From positions 2,571,361 through 2,635,360 of the forward strand of contig NC_091097.1 in assembly GCF_024713975.1 (NCBI RefSeq): a DNA stretch of 64,000 bases, written 5' to 3'. The notes beneath the pieces are model-generated. The model was given only the letters and a program-made list of their open reading frames with translations, searched no databases and was not told where the DNA came from. This document shows positions 1 through 13,533 of the stretch, one piece after another. Position numbers and translations under genes: made by a program. Origin of the DNA: Paralichthys olivaceus (taxonomy: Eukaryota > Chordata > Actinopteri > Pleuronectiformes > Paralichthyidae). How positions within the stretch are numbered: position 1 is the stretch's first letter; each line of letters starts with the position of its first letter.

Positions 1-271
1 GAGTGGGTGAGTTCAGCCTGGAGTAAGATTTGTGTCCCTGGGATCAACTCACATCAATTCAAAGCCCAGGAAACTGAAATGACTCAGCCAGCCAGTACTC
101 TGTATATATAAATGATACCTACATATGTATTTTCAATGACTTATTCTACAGGTAACAAATCAAACCTCACCAAATGTAATTATTGACTGGCAGCAACAGT
201 GACTGATTTAAGCATTGATGTATTTCATTGTGTATATCAATGGAATTTTTTAAATAACACTCTATGTAACT

Positions 272-376
272 GTGATGGACTTGTGGCCTGTCCAGGGTGT
301 ACCCCGCCTCTCGCCACATTCTCTGCGATTGGCTCCACCCTCAGAGGATTGATGACATAGATAATGAATGGATGGA
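272..376 (+). repeat. 3' tail fragment of a teleost non-LTR or SINE family
   Basis: It contains GTCCAGGGTGTACCCCGCCT-CTCGCC, CGATTGGCTCCACCC and a terminal AATGGATGGA run. I know this combination as a very common fish retroposon tail; the family name was not checked. Confidence 0.65.
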
Positions 377-3300
377 CGGGCCTATGCAACCAGTAGATTC
401 TTCTGCTCTGTGTATTTTAAGAGTCTCCATACAGCACATACATTTTCTGAGCACATTAAGCATTTGAATTTTAACGCATTTTGAATTTAATTTGATGGTG
501 TATAATATCCATACAATCTTAATTTTCGTGCCATGTACCACTGCACTTTGTAAAACTGTGCCATGACTACTGTTGGATCAGTTCCACAGATCTGCTGCCC
601 TGACCCGTATCATGGCACATTACTTAACTGCATGTTTAGTTGCGTGGTGCATTATCTGTATCATGGCTTCTTTTTTGAACTACAATAACACTGCAATCAA
701 ATCTTTGAACTCATTTTTTCATAGTAGTAGTTTTTATTTGTCATTGGTGGAACTCAGGTGGAACCACTGTCACTGGCTCAGTGGCATTTAAGCACATCAG
801 TGAGACAGAGTTCTCACAGCGCCGGGCCTGAGACTGTTAAATGGAATGCAGCCATTGTGAGTGTTGTAGGTTCACCTCAGGGCTGTAGAGATGCGGAGGA
901 TCATAATGTACAGTGCATGTATATACTGTGGAAGAGTGCACGCACACAAGGCGGCCTGTGTTTTGTACCGATGTGAACTCAAGTGTAAGGGTACACTCAA
1001 CACTCGATGGTTTCACTGAGTCACAAACTCACCGACAGCGTTGAATGTTCCCCAACACTTGAAAAACTCTGGCTGACAGCGGGCGAAAAAACAGTCTGTC
1101 CTCCAGTGCTACAAGGAGTGGACAGCCATGACAGGACAGACCCGAGAGGACACTAAACAAGAAGAGACAAGAGCACTGCAGGTGCACGCACACATTTTAC
1201 CCATGATGCAGCAGACAGCAAGTCCTCTGATGCTTTAGAATTTGAGCATAGTTTGTGCAAATTCATTATATTTAGGATTGTTTGTTGTTATTACTGTGGA
1301 GAACATTTCCTGAAGCTTTTCAGAAAAATATGCAGTTTTTAATTTATTTGCAGTTCCTCCCATTTCTTCAGTTTCAAGAATCTACTATTTAAGGTCCAAT
1401 AGCTCAAGGATATATGTTGATTCCTCAAATTTGATATAATAATAATTCAATGTATTCATTTTTTGCTTAAATTCTGGATGATATTTATATATATATATTT
1501 ATAAACATTGGCCTGTAGTGCATCACGATGCAACACTTTGCACCTTTCAGTTGCTGGTCAGATTTAAGATCGGAGGCTTTTTTAAAAATCCCTTATACAT
1601 TTTCTACATAGACATACAATGCCGTGAATAGACATTTAGAGTAGACACTAGTGTACGTGTAGTTCTGAGACATCGCTCTCAAATAACAAGCTTCATGTTT
1701 TTCTTAGAGGTGTCTACCACTATGTCACTATTTTTTATTGACCACATCACTGCTTACACTGGTCACAAGGTCTTTCTGGATAATTAATGTCTGAACTACA
1801 GCAACTGCAATATGATTTCCTTTGTGTGTGTGTGCGTGTGTGTGTGTGTGTCTGACATTAATTGTGATAGTTATTGATCAAAGATACATTGATATTTTAT
1901 TACAAATACTATTACAAATGAACAGAGGACTGGCCACACACAAACACTCTTTACCTTGAATTTCTGCATTTGATTTGCCAAACACACACACAAAGAATGC
2001 ACATTACATTTTACGTGCACTAGTAAAGTTTCACCTTGCGAGAGTAAAATTTCTTCATTCCTGTTTTTATAATCTTAAAACTTCATGAGACTTGAACAAA
2101 TCATGAATCAGATGTTTTCTTCAATACCTGGATACATCGCCTTACCTGAGTACGCCCCTCTGATTGGCTGTGTGTGATCATACGCTAAAACCTAAAAACT
2201 TTTTATATAAAATCTTTATATAGAGTCTATGACTAAAACCTAAAAACCCGCTTAACGCTCATGGCGTCACTGCTGTCGGGTTGATTATGTGATGATGGAG
2301 GAGCAGGGGGGAGAGTGGGGGACTGGGAGGGTGGAGAGTCAAGGGTGAGTGGAGAGAATAAAGATGGCGGGGGACGGAGGGCGGGGTGTCTGGGTGAGGG
2401 GAAGGCTGATCGATTCCAGGCTTGGTATTTTCCAGACAGGCTGAATGGTAAAGGTCAAAGGTTAGCTGCTCTTGTTTCCTATGAAAGAGAGTGTGTGTCT
2501 GCGTGCGTGTGTGTGCATGTGTGTGTGTGTGTGTGTTAAAGCTCATGTGCAGAGGGGCAGCTATCCATGCATTGATTGCTTGGCATTGTATTAAATCGTA
2601 GTGTTTTCAAATCTCTAGTCACGCAAAGCAGTGCAGGTCATTGCATCCATCTCTGAATGTTGAGGGAAAACAAGTGTGTGTCTGTCTGTGTGTTTTGTTT
2701 TTATTTACTTAGCTAATAGGAGAGGTAGAAAACCTGAATGATGCAAATAACTTAATTTTAATATTTCTCAAGACACATTTTTATATGAAGTCGTTAATGA
2801 ACACTAGAGGGGAAACATATTTCAGAAATATGAGACATAATTGGTTCATAGCTGTGTTTTCCTCAGGTTTAATATTCTGTCGCTTATATATTTACTTGTG
2901 ATGAATTTCTTTAGAGAAACAAATAATCAGAGCCGCTCAGCATTATTGCTCTTTATTTATCTTGTTTTGTCATCGGAAGCTCTGCATCCTGAGCTCATTT
3001 CTGTGCTGTGTGATATTCACTTTGAACAGCATCTTACGTTAGATTCCTGGGAAACTCAGACATGGCTGAAAAACCTATTTAAACTTCTTTATACGTCGAG
3101 TTAAAATGCATACATTTTTCAGAGATTTGAACAGCAGAACACTTTGAGCCCAAGAGAGTGGAGGATGGTGATTGGGTGTCTTGCTCAAGGGCACATGGGG
3201 AAAAAAGCTAAAAATAGTCCTGAGTGCTGCTGCTGAGATAAAATGTGACACATTTGCCCTACGCTACAGTGCGTTTGCGTGTGTGTCTGTTTTGCTGTCG

Positions 3301-3772
3301 GTCTGTATTCTGCTCCACCCAGACTATGACTGCTCACATAACTTCATTACACTGACATGGTGATGACAACACTCACGCACACCGTGTCTCCTCAGAGAAG
3401 AGATGTATCCATTTAACCTATGGGGCACGCACACAATCACACACACACAAAATTACAACCAGTCATGTCTTAACATCTGAGGCGCAGGGAACAGCCAACA
3501 AATAGAAAATTGAACACAACTTACACAGACACACACACAAAGGATGCACATTTGCATACATAAATACACACAGTGATGCAGTGGCATGTTGAGTTGGATC
3601 TATTGCATGTGCACTACTTCATGTGTGCATTTGCTTGCATGTGTGTGTGTGTGTGTGTGTGTACATGCATGGTTGCATGTGAATGCAAGTGGGCCTGAAC
3701 AAGAAGACAGATTGTGGCTGCGAGGTAAAGAAAAAGGAGGAGGGGGAGGGTGCAGGGAGACAGACACGCGGT

Positions 3773-3802
3773 GGGTGGCGGGGTGGGGTAGGGTGGGTAG
3801 GG
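3773..3802 (+). other. Candidate G-quadruplex tract
   Basis: Six G runs of three or four (with GG pairs) in 30 bp, spaced by one or two bases, meeting the usual G3+N1-7 rule several times over. A looser G-rich tract lies near 2,306-2,335. Confidence 0.6.
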
Positions 3803-4363
3803 AGTAAGTGAGTGAGAGTTGGTCTTCTTTGCGTCCCTCGCTCCTTTCCTTCCAGCCTCACTCTCCCAATCGCTTACTTGCTCCCCCTCCCCCTCCTGGG
3901 ACTTGAACCTGTGACCCCACGGTGAATGAGTTCATGGGAGGCACCGCCATTATTGGGGAAACTGCTGGTCTGTTTGTGTGAGTGTGTGAGCAAGTGTGTG
4001 TGTGTGTGTGTGTGTGCATAAAGTGACCTGAGCTGAGTTCACTCACTGGTGTCTGTTTTTGTGAGTGTGTGTTTACTGAAAGAATTCCAGCATTCCTTTA
4101 AAGTGGCTTTTTTCAATCACATCCCTGAATCATATGTTTGCATCGCATAAGGCTAACATCACAGATGCATACAGATGTGTGTATGTGTGTGTGTGTTTGA
4201 TGTCAGAGGTAATGGAAATGGTGATGGCCCTTCCCCCCCCCCGTTCGCTGCTGGATGTGTGACCAAGTCTGCATCCCCCTACTTTGCCCAGACAGACTGG
4301 ACGAGTGCTTGCATCTAATTGTCATTCACTTCAACTTGGACAGCACAACACACACACCCGCAG

Positions 4364-4403
<40 letters not shown>

Positions 4404-6180
4404 TCGCACACGTATGCAACATGCATATCTATATATCTATGTATGATGCACTCTTAAAAAAAAAAGAAACATGCCGATCCTTCACACATACCCAAACACA
4501 CACAGGAAGTCACATGAGAAATCATGAATGAAAATCCACATTGAGTGAATCCACTCACTTCTGTGTTAGCATGCCACCTCGGTGTTCTTTACTACATCCA
4601 TTTCCATGCTTAACTCTGCACACTTCCTCTGCCTCTCTGGGCGTTCCTCCTCATCATTGCCTCCTGCATGCACATCAGTGTCTGCAAACATCCACTGACA
4701 CACTGTCACATTGCATTCATGTCTGCCGACAAGCAGCCTCTCCCACAGTCAGGGCAGTTCTGGGACCAGAGCCCTGCACCACATGCACAATAATCCATCA
4801 GAAAAAAATGTAGGAGATGAAGGTGCAAACTCACTTACCCAAAATCCTCTTCTGCAGGAGCAGTAGTGTCGCCATCCCTCTTTCTCTGCATTCCTCTGTC
4901 TCTGTACCTCTGTTTTTACCCCTCCCATTGAAAACCCATGCCACTGCTCTCTCTCTTTCTTTCATCCTCTGTGCTCATCTTCATCACCTCTTCTAAAAAT
5001 CCCTACTTTTCAACACTTCCTTCCTTCTCCCTTTTTCACTTCCTACAGCTCTCTCTCCCATTTATCACAGTCTTTCTCTTTCTTTCTTCCTCTCCAGTGG
5101 CTGCCCGGCGTCTCCTTCCTGCTGCTGGAAACTGCAGACTGTCTGGAGAGAGAGAGGGAGGGAGTGAGAGATGAGAGAGGGAGAGAGAGAGAACCAGGTC
5201 GAGAGACACTGGGGAGCAATGGGAAGTGCAAACCAGGACACACACAGCCTCTGTCAGTTTGAATGAATATTGTGCACACTCGGCTTGTCTCTCTCCCCCC
5301 TCTTTCTCTTTCCCTCTCCCTCCCTCCTTTTTCTCTGTCTACCAGACACCCCTCCTCCACTCCTCTCTCACTTTGCCCTCCTTCGCTGTCTCCTCCTCCC
5401 TCTCCCTCACTCTCTGCCTTCAAACATGTTCACACTCCTAGACTGACATTATAGAACTGCACTTACCAACACCCCTTCAACACACATACACACACACACA
5501 CTTCCTGGACCCAGACGGTTAACCCTTTTGATGCAGCTGCATGTCCTGCCTGTGTGTATTATCACCTTAGTAGTTGTTTCAGCATTAGTCGTGACAGCTT
5601 CTTTGAATTTGTCTCATATGATAGGAATGTATCACATTGATAGTATCAGTGTATATGACATGAAACGCTGGTTCACATTGATTTTGATCTGTTATATTTG
5701 AGAGTCACATTAAATGCTTCACGTAAGTCGGATGTTTTACATGTGCCTATCTTTCCATCACACTGATGAGCTGAAAATCCATTTGAAACGCTGCGTCAAT
5801 ACGTGCAAAAACTTTCAGATGATGTTCAAATCATCAAACCTTCATTGATAGATATCATACGTCAGCTGCACAGCCGGTTTCATATGTGATACAACAAGAA
5901 GTTTTCAGACAATATATACAGTCAAATATTAATTGTATGAATATCAATGTATTTTCAGATTTTGTGTGAAAATGTTGTTCCACAAGACAGGTACACTTTT
6001 ATACACGTTTCATGTTATTTTACATTTTAAATGAAAACATTTTCCCAGGTAGTGTCTTATATTTTATAGGGAATTACTAAATAGGTTGCAATAGGTTGAA
6101 GATGTAAAACTCCATGTGTAACTGATATGTACCCTGCACGCCAGCTTAACTGCAAGGTATTGTTTTCACTGCAGTGGTTG

Positions 6181-6221
<41 letters not shown>

Positions 6222-9200
6222 GCAAAATAACATGGATAGATTTTTCACCAAACTTTGGAATATTATTTGTAAGTGTATCTCCTGATGATTTACTTTTGTA
6301 GCTGATCGGTCAAGAGCTAAGGTAAAACACATTTTCAAGGATATGTGTAGAAATAACAGAGACGATCTAAAGCTTATATTTAGCAGAAAATCATTCCCCA
6401 TCATCTAATGTCATATGACATCATGAAGAGGTTACAGAAAGGTCTTTTTTGCCCCTCCAATGCCATTTATTTCAGATGTTTTTAAAAAAAAAAGTGAAAC
6501 ATCTGAAAATGGCCCATGCTTACATAAAGGCAAGTTTTATCACACATGAAAATTCACATATGCCAATAGGTCAGTTATCCCATATAAAGTTTTTGTATTC
6601 ATGTGATTTATTAAAAATCACATGTACTGTTATTATGTCTCCTATCAAATAATGCAGCGCATCAGATAAAACAGAAATGTGTATCAAGTGCATTCAAATT
6701 CATGTTTAGTTTGTTATGGTAATGTTATTATACATTCAATATAATGAGATAATGTTACCACCAGATTCAAAAATACACTTCCATTTATTTTGCTTTCTGT
6801 ACACTTGCTTTTCTGAACACTTTCACTCGTCATATTAGATTTCTTCCACATTAAGTCCTCTTCCCTTTTCATGATTCCAAACACACAACACACTCGGTGC
6901 TTCACTGTCTGTGGCTGATTGAATTCATCAATGGTTATGAACAATAAACCTTTTTTTATGTGTTATAGTATATCTCTCTTTCTTGCACCACCCCCTTTAC
7001 TTGTATTTCCATTACCACCGTTCCTTTACCTTCCTCCATCCCCCCACTCTCTCCATCATCCTCCTTCCTTCCTTAGTTACATATTGATCAGGTCTCTCAA
7101 AGTGCATGTGTGTTTGTGTGTGTGGATGCACACAAGCCTGGTCCTGCTGTGGTCAATGAGGTCAACATGGTGGCCAGACAGACATCCCCACCCCCATCCG
7201 TTTTTTGTTTTTCTCGCCCTACCTCCTCCATCACCTTCTGCTTGCTCCTCTTAGGGTTACCGAGTGCAGTCGACGTAAAGAAACGATAAAGTCAGCATCC
7301 TTCATCAGCTCATGATAGCAACTGACAAAAAATGAATGCACTGACTAGTGATGTATACGACAGCGTCACATCATGACTTTAATGTGCTCATGCGTCCAGA
7401 AGGGAAGAATGACAGGTTGAGCACGGAGCGGTTTTGTTGTAATTAACAAATAAACCTTAGAAATGTCCCCAAACCATCCGCAGGAAGGATATGAAAACCA
7501 ACAAACAAGAGGAATAGGTGCAATAGTACTTTCAGTTTACAAATGTGAAAATGTTTCACATGTTTTCTTTGTCAGGTGACGTGCCTCGCCTCACCAGTCA
7601 CGTCTTTGCATTTGAAGGAGAAAGAAAACCAGCATGTTTTTCAAACACCACTTGACAGTGACCGTCCCTGCTGACCCCTGTAGCCAACAGACTCCCTGTC
7701 TGGGTGGAGGAGGGGGCAGGATGGAGAGAATAGTGCAGGAGTCAATAAAGGCCATAAGTCAAAGATGGAGGGAGATGCAGGCAGAGGAGGCCTGAGAGGA
7801 TTCTTCACAAGAGGGAGGCAAGAGAGACACAGCAGCAACGTGTTACGGATGAAGAATACAAATTATAAACGTATGAATTGTTGGATGACCACTCAAAACA
7901 CTTGACAGTACAGTTTTGCCATTCACTCATTCACACACATATTCATTAGGTATATTTTAATTGGCGCGTTCTCTATTACACATCATTTACACACTGGAAA
8001 TTTGGAGTTCAGTCTTTGGCCCAAGGTCACTGGGATCGAACTGTCTCTGGTTGGTAGAAGACCTGCTCTAACTCCTGAGCCACAGACAGTATTTTTGTAT
8101 TTCTGTATTATTTATTTATTTCTACATTTATTTATCAATTTATTTCTACACGTATAAATTCACTTTATATGAATTAATTCAGTTATTCATACATTTCAAC
8201 TTTAACCATTTCTGAATTTCTACATGTATCTATGTAATTATTTATTTCTGTGTCCATTTGTTAATTAGTGGGCGGTCTCACTTAGTCTGAAGCCCGATGG
8301 GTTACAGCAGCGTGATCATCAGATCAACTACTTCTGTCTTGAGTTGACCTGCACGCGGGAGCTTCTCATTTTAACTTTAAAAATTATATTTATTTGATGT
8401 ATTTATTTAGTTTCTCTTTTGTAGATTTGACTTAATCAAATGTGAAACTTATGTAGCGAACAGATTAAGTCAGAATATAAACTCAAATCTAGGACGTTGA
8501 AGACATTGTTCCACTTGTCAGTGCAGGCAGGTTGTGTGAGGAGCCCGGCTCTGGATTCAACTGCAGCTGGACTGAAGTGACAGATGTGAACACCTGCTCA
8601 CTGATGGCTGCACTGTTCAAATGATAAAGATCTAATACAGAGGACTGTGGAAACCCCACGCAGCTTCATGAGATCTGGAACCTCCACAGTCAGGAGACGT
8701 CAACTGGACAGTAATGAGACAATCTCAGCAGCAGTTTCCTTCTGAAAAATGTGGAAATACGGCTGGGTTCATTTTCCCTCTTTTTACACATTAAGATGTA
8801 TAAAAATGTCTTTATGTTCTAAGAAGTAAATGTATTCAAAAAGGTATTGATTTGTTTTTGATACTGAGCCTCACAAGGTTGCTCGCTAGCAGTTTTATTG
8901 AATCTAAGAACAGCATCAAATCTAAATCCTTGAGAACAACTTTTAAAATGTAATTAGTATCGACTCGTCATCCATTGAATGTAAATAATAGCAAAACTTA
9001 CATTTAACAAAGTGCTTTTTCCAAGCAGCCTGAATACTGTTGAAGGTTTGACATGAGCAACAGCTTTTATGAAAAAAACTGGGAAATAATTGATCTTCAT
9101 TTTAAACTGGAGGTTATTTATGAGAGATTCATAAATGTCATCATAGAAGGTAATGTATCAACATTTATACTGAACAGAGGCCAAACTGTGTTCTGTGTTC

Positions 9201-11126
9201 TCTTAATGCTGAACAGTTTTTGAAAATTTGACTTAAAATAGATGCTTGTGTTCTTTTTAATCTACTTGTTAAATGGCTGGTTTTACCAAGATGGGGGAAT
9301 ATGTCAGGCCTAACTAATCGAACTGAACAAGGACTCAATAGGTGCAGTCAACTTAATAACTCCAAAAATAATTAACTGACAGTATCTGAGCTCAGAGAAA
9401 AGTTTTGCTGGCTGAACTTTGTTAACTGGGTGCACGTTGTGCTAACTACATTATATTTGGACAGCAACTGTACAGTAAATGTTACATCAACTAAAAAAAA
9501 GAAATTAATAAACAAAAGTTGTGCCGCCTAATTTAGCAGTGTGAAAGTCTGAAGTAGCCAATGCAGGAAAACCTAGACATGTAGATTTGCACTCAGTAGA
9601 GAGCATACCTCTACCAATAGTCCCTTTAAATTTAATTGAGCTGCACCAAATTACACACGCTCAGATATCATTCCACTAAATATGCCAGAGTTTCATCAAG
9701 GAGAAATTCATGGATCTTGAATTACTCCCAGGGGAAACTATGAACATGTTGAAAAATGCCATGTTAGCAGTGTTAAAGAAAAATGTTTGGCTCTGCTCCC
9801 TGGTCCAAATCCCAAATGTTCTGGGTTCTTCCCTGACCCATACCGCATCCTACCACCAAGTTTGTGTACTCAATGTACTTAGTAGAAAACTAATCTGATT
9901 GCTTCTTTCACTAGTTCCTACTAACAGAGAATTATTGATCTTCCCATCTTACTCTTGGCAAAGAAAGCAAATATTCCCAAACTATTCCTTTAGAGTGCAG
10001 CAGAAAAATTAATTTGAAATTGCATGTGCAAATGTGGGCTTCAGTAAAAATAAAAATCAATATCCATAATAAATTGTTCTATACATTCAGGATTCTAACA
10101 GAGGGACGTACATTATAGAAATGAATAGTTTAAACTTTTAAATGGAATCAACATTTTTTCTTGTGTAGATCCAGTTGTGTTGGATTTCTCAACAGCTCTG
10201 TACAAAGTGTGTTGCCTGAACATTACACACGTTCATCCTCACATAGTTTATCATTATGTTTTGAAGTCAAGGTGAGGAAGAACCTTGGCTGAAATAAAAC
10301 TAACGAGGCACATAGAGCTGAAAAATACAGAGACTTCACTTTCATTCAAAATAATTACAAACGTTTTGTTTCCTAATAATAAACTGTATAACCAGTAACC
10401 TTTACCAGAATATTCCATCATGAACATGAGCTTCATTCACTGATGCACTTTATCTTCCTTGGCCAAGAGAAAAATGGCATGATGATAAAGAACTCTTGCC
10501 ACATTATTTTCTTTTTCCATTTTGTCATTGAAAGAAAATTCTTTGGGGCCTGACATGGGTTCTCATTGCTGTACTATTATGGGGGAAACAGTGATGTGAA
10601 TATCAGCAATATCAGGTTATGGGTTTATCAGGTTTATGGAACAAGGACGCACAAATCCTTAACTGGAAAACTGTTGTCTACTGCTCGGAATCAGAGAAGG
10701 AGAGAGACAGAGAGAGAGAGACTTCTTCCATAGAGCTTTCATTTTACAGACATTCATCAATCGGAGAAAAGAATCGGAGAGGACAGATTTTTACATTAAC
10801 AGCAACAACAAAGAGAGCAAAATGATATAATGAAAAAATTTGGCAAAATACAAGTTAATAAAAGACAACTAAATAATTTGAGAGAGTGGATATAGGAAAT
10901 TCAGGAAATCCAGTTTAGGTTAACTTTCTAAAAAAATTCTTGAAAGGGAAAGGTTGAAGATCTTCATAAATATATTGAAGTTGGGAGAAAAACAAGATAA
11001 AACAAACGAGATACTGGGAAACAAGTGACAGATTTATTGACAGCTGGTATAAATGTAAAACTTTCTGTGAGACTAAACATGTTGGAATAAATAAAACCCA
11101 GCTGAGGCTGATTCTGATGGGCTGCT

Positions 11127-11132
11127 TTTATT
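11127..11132 (-). terminator. Candidate poly(A) signal for timm29
   Basis: AATAAA on the minus strand about 150 bp after the timm29 stop codon. A second candidate (plus-strand TTTATT) lies near 11,032. Position only; the cleavage site cannot be seen. Confidence 0.45.
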
Positions 11133-11278
11133 TTGATGAGATAAAGGCGTGAATGTTTCCTCTTTCCTGGTGGTCAGTGGCAGCAGTAAACAGTGTGACA
11201 GTCATGGCTGAAAAATGAGAAGCCAGCAATACATGACCAATGGGAATAAACAGCATTTTGTTCTAGCAGTATATAACA

Positions 11279-11977
11279 TCAAGTCTGTTCCTCTTTCGCT
11301 GGTTCTGTTTGTTCTTCACTAACCTTTTCCTCCTTTCTGTCAACTACATGAGCCTCTTTTACCTCGTCCTCCACTTTCAGCGCTAACCAGGACTCTTTGT
11401 GCAACCTCTCGTTCTTCTCCACCTCCTGAACGCTGGGTGGCGATGATACCTGCATGTGAGCTGGCAAGTTCTTGAACTCATCCTCGTTCACATCATAGTC
11501 CCGCATCTTTGAGTCCAGAATCCACCAGCGGCTGCCGAAGCCCACATCCAGAACCCTTTGATGGAACTCCAACCACGGCATGGACAGATTGGAGCACTGG
11601 GCTTCGTACAATGCGGAGTCCGTGTCGTAGTTGGCCCAGTAAACCAGAGAGAGAAGACCCAGGCTGGCATGTTGGAGACGGCCCTCGTTACGAAGCTTCA
11701 CTAGATTCTGGATGTGGCCATCCGACGTGGCGTTGCGGATCCACGGGGACAGCAGGCCCAGCTGGTTGGAGCGCTCCAGCAGGGCCGCCTCAAAGGACGA
11801 CTGGTCAGGGTTTGTGTAGACACAAGCCGAGGCCCCACCCATCAGAGTCAAGTACACAGTGGCTTTGGCCGGTCGCCCCCAGGCTCCAAGCACTATCTCC
11901 CTGCAGGCCTCTTTATAATCTGAGACCAGGCTGCGACACCACACGCCTACAGACAGCAGAGAAGGAGATACTTAGTG

Positions 11978-12053
<76 letters not shown>

Positions 12054-13533
12054 AGCTTTCATTTCAAAACAGGTCAGGTGTTGCAGAGATGATCAGCAGA
12101 ACCAGCTGCTGCAGAGTCAGGGCCTGTATTTATCAAACCTCTATTTGAGTATCAAGCTTGTTATCATGTCCATATGGTGTTTTATGTGATACAAGACATA
12201 ATGAGCAAAATAAGCAAATTAATACTGTACCAATGACAGATTCAGGCCACATCCACACTAATTTGTTTAAGATTTAAACCAATGTATTTGAAATAAAACA
12301 ATCTGTGTCCAAATGAGAGTTGGAGCTCTGCATCAAATGTGCTTCCCCATCTGAAAACAATAAACCGGAGTGATGTAGCTTAAGGGAGACCAGCTAAATT
12401 AGATCATGTTTTACATTGATGAATATGGCTCCGGGTGGGTTTTTTGAAAGTGAAGAGATTGAAAATGGATATACACATACATACAATGGATCATGGCTAT
12501 CACATGTCATGATACAAATAGTATCGTAGTCTAGTAATAGCGGAAGTATTGATACTTTTCCATATCAGAAACATTCATTATTACCTTCCATTATTTGTAT
12601 ATCACACACTATAGTAAAACTCCACGTTTTGTGGGTGGATGGAAAGATGGAGAAATAATCCCTTTCGATTTTTCACCTAATCACACCCTGTTTGATTGAT
12701 TGTACAAAACCTACACTTGGTGACGATAACCAGTGGTATTTTAAGCCTGTTATTGGATAGGGTTTAAAAGATTGATATATATACACCCTACATCTGCCAT
12801 ATTGTTTCAAAAGTTCAGATTGCTGGTGTGAAATATTTAAGCACCAGGGAAAATAGATTCATAATGAGTATAATATAAATAATAATAATAATAAAATCAT
12901 AGAAAATTGGCCTTAATGAAAAGTAATTAAGCTGCAAAACAATCTGCTGTTGGTAGATGAAGTACATAATAACAATTTAATCTTAAAAAAAGACTGTGAC
13001 TACAATCAACACGGCGTTATGTTGCTAGCTGACAAATAACAACAGCATTAGTGCAAACAAGAAGTAAGAAGGAAACGGATCACAGTTATTTCTATATCTT
13101 GGTATTAACTAGTTATATCATTGAAATGTTTCTATCATGAAGACATGGACCAGAAGAGGATGAGGCACAAACATGTGCCGGATGTGAAACAGTCAGAGGG
13201 GTGAAGTGGTTTGAAGGCAGCTGGTGTCACAGTTGTATTAGCACCATGTATTAGTCCTGATGCTGACATGCTGTTAGCAGATTACTACGTTAGCTCCTTG
13301 ATCAGCTTCAGTACAACACCTCCCCGATACAATCATCACATTACCAGTACAGTGTGATTGAACAACCTTGATCAGTGATGTCACTGTCATGTGCTCAGTC
13401 TCTCACCTGCTTTACTGTTCTTCACTCTCTCCCAGCGGCTGCTGGAGGCCGGAGCTGCCGGAGCCGCCGGAGCCGCTGCTGCTGTTTCTGCCGCAGCACA
13501 GAACATCCTCCTCGCTACACGCAACGAAGCCAT
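11279..13533 (-). CDS. timm29: Mitochondrial import inner membrane translocase subunit Tim29, two exons
   Basis: Coding exons are complement(13407..13533) and complement(11279..11946); the join is in frame (127 + 668 bp) and gives 264 residues. Exon 1 starts MASLRVARRM and is Arg/Ala-rich with no acidic residue in the first 15, as in a mitochondrial presequence. It ends GCAG|GTGAGA; exon 2 follows CTGTCTGTAG and restores a Gly codon (KAG-VWCRS). Seen: the family core DYKEACRE (about 52-59), a hydrophobic stretch near 71-87 (likely the single membrane span), then RVLDVGFGSRWW, MRDYDVNEDEF and LPAHMQV, which match human TIMM29 as I recall it. The C-terminus is Glu/Lys-rich and low-complexity. 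Known role: TIMM29 is a metazoan component of the TIM22 carrier translocase, stabilising the complex and contacting TOM. A (CA)37 tract sits in the intron about 30 bp upstream of the exon-2 acceptor. The gene lies head-to-head with yipf2, as in human. Confidence 0.95.
11980..12053. repeat. (CA)37 microsatellite in the timm29 intron
   Basis: Thirty-seven uninterrupted CA units, about 33 bp upstream (in transcript sense) of the timm29 exon-2 acceptor. Confidence 0.97.

Larger units (their letters stand above)
1..11126. other. Left 11 kb without a recognised gene
   Basis: All frames were read: none shows a recognisable domain, and long ones are repeats (CA/GT, GA/CT). Visible content: an old retroposon tail (272-376), GT/CA runs near 1822-1851, 2491-2537, 3634-3662, 3994-4016, 4369-4402 and 6178-6222, a G-rich tract (3773-3802), GA/CT-rich sequence (4,860-5,430), AT-rich DNA near 8,080-8,250 and a piece like a SINE B-box region (7,995-8,090, inverted). 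By human synteny SMARCA4 would lie to this side, so part could be its intron or 5' flank, but none of its coding sequence is seen. Confidence 0.55.

Noticed and set aside
5036-5454. Several overlapping open frames on both strands
   Set aside because: They are translations of GA/CT-rich low-complexity DNA (Arg-Glu and Ser-Leu-Pro runs).
1-11126. Possible SMARCA4 coding exons, expected on this side from human synteny
   Set aside because: No ATPase, HSA, QLQ or bromodomain sequence is visible in any frame; the gene, if linked, must start beyond the left edge or have only non-coding sequence here.
11509-12189. 226-codon plus-strand open frame
   Set aside because: It is antisense to timm29 exon 2 and then runs through the (CA)37 repeat as His-Thr.
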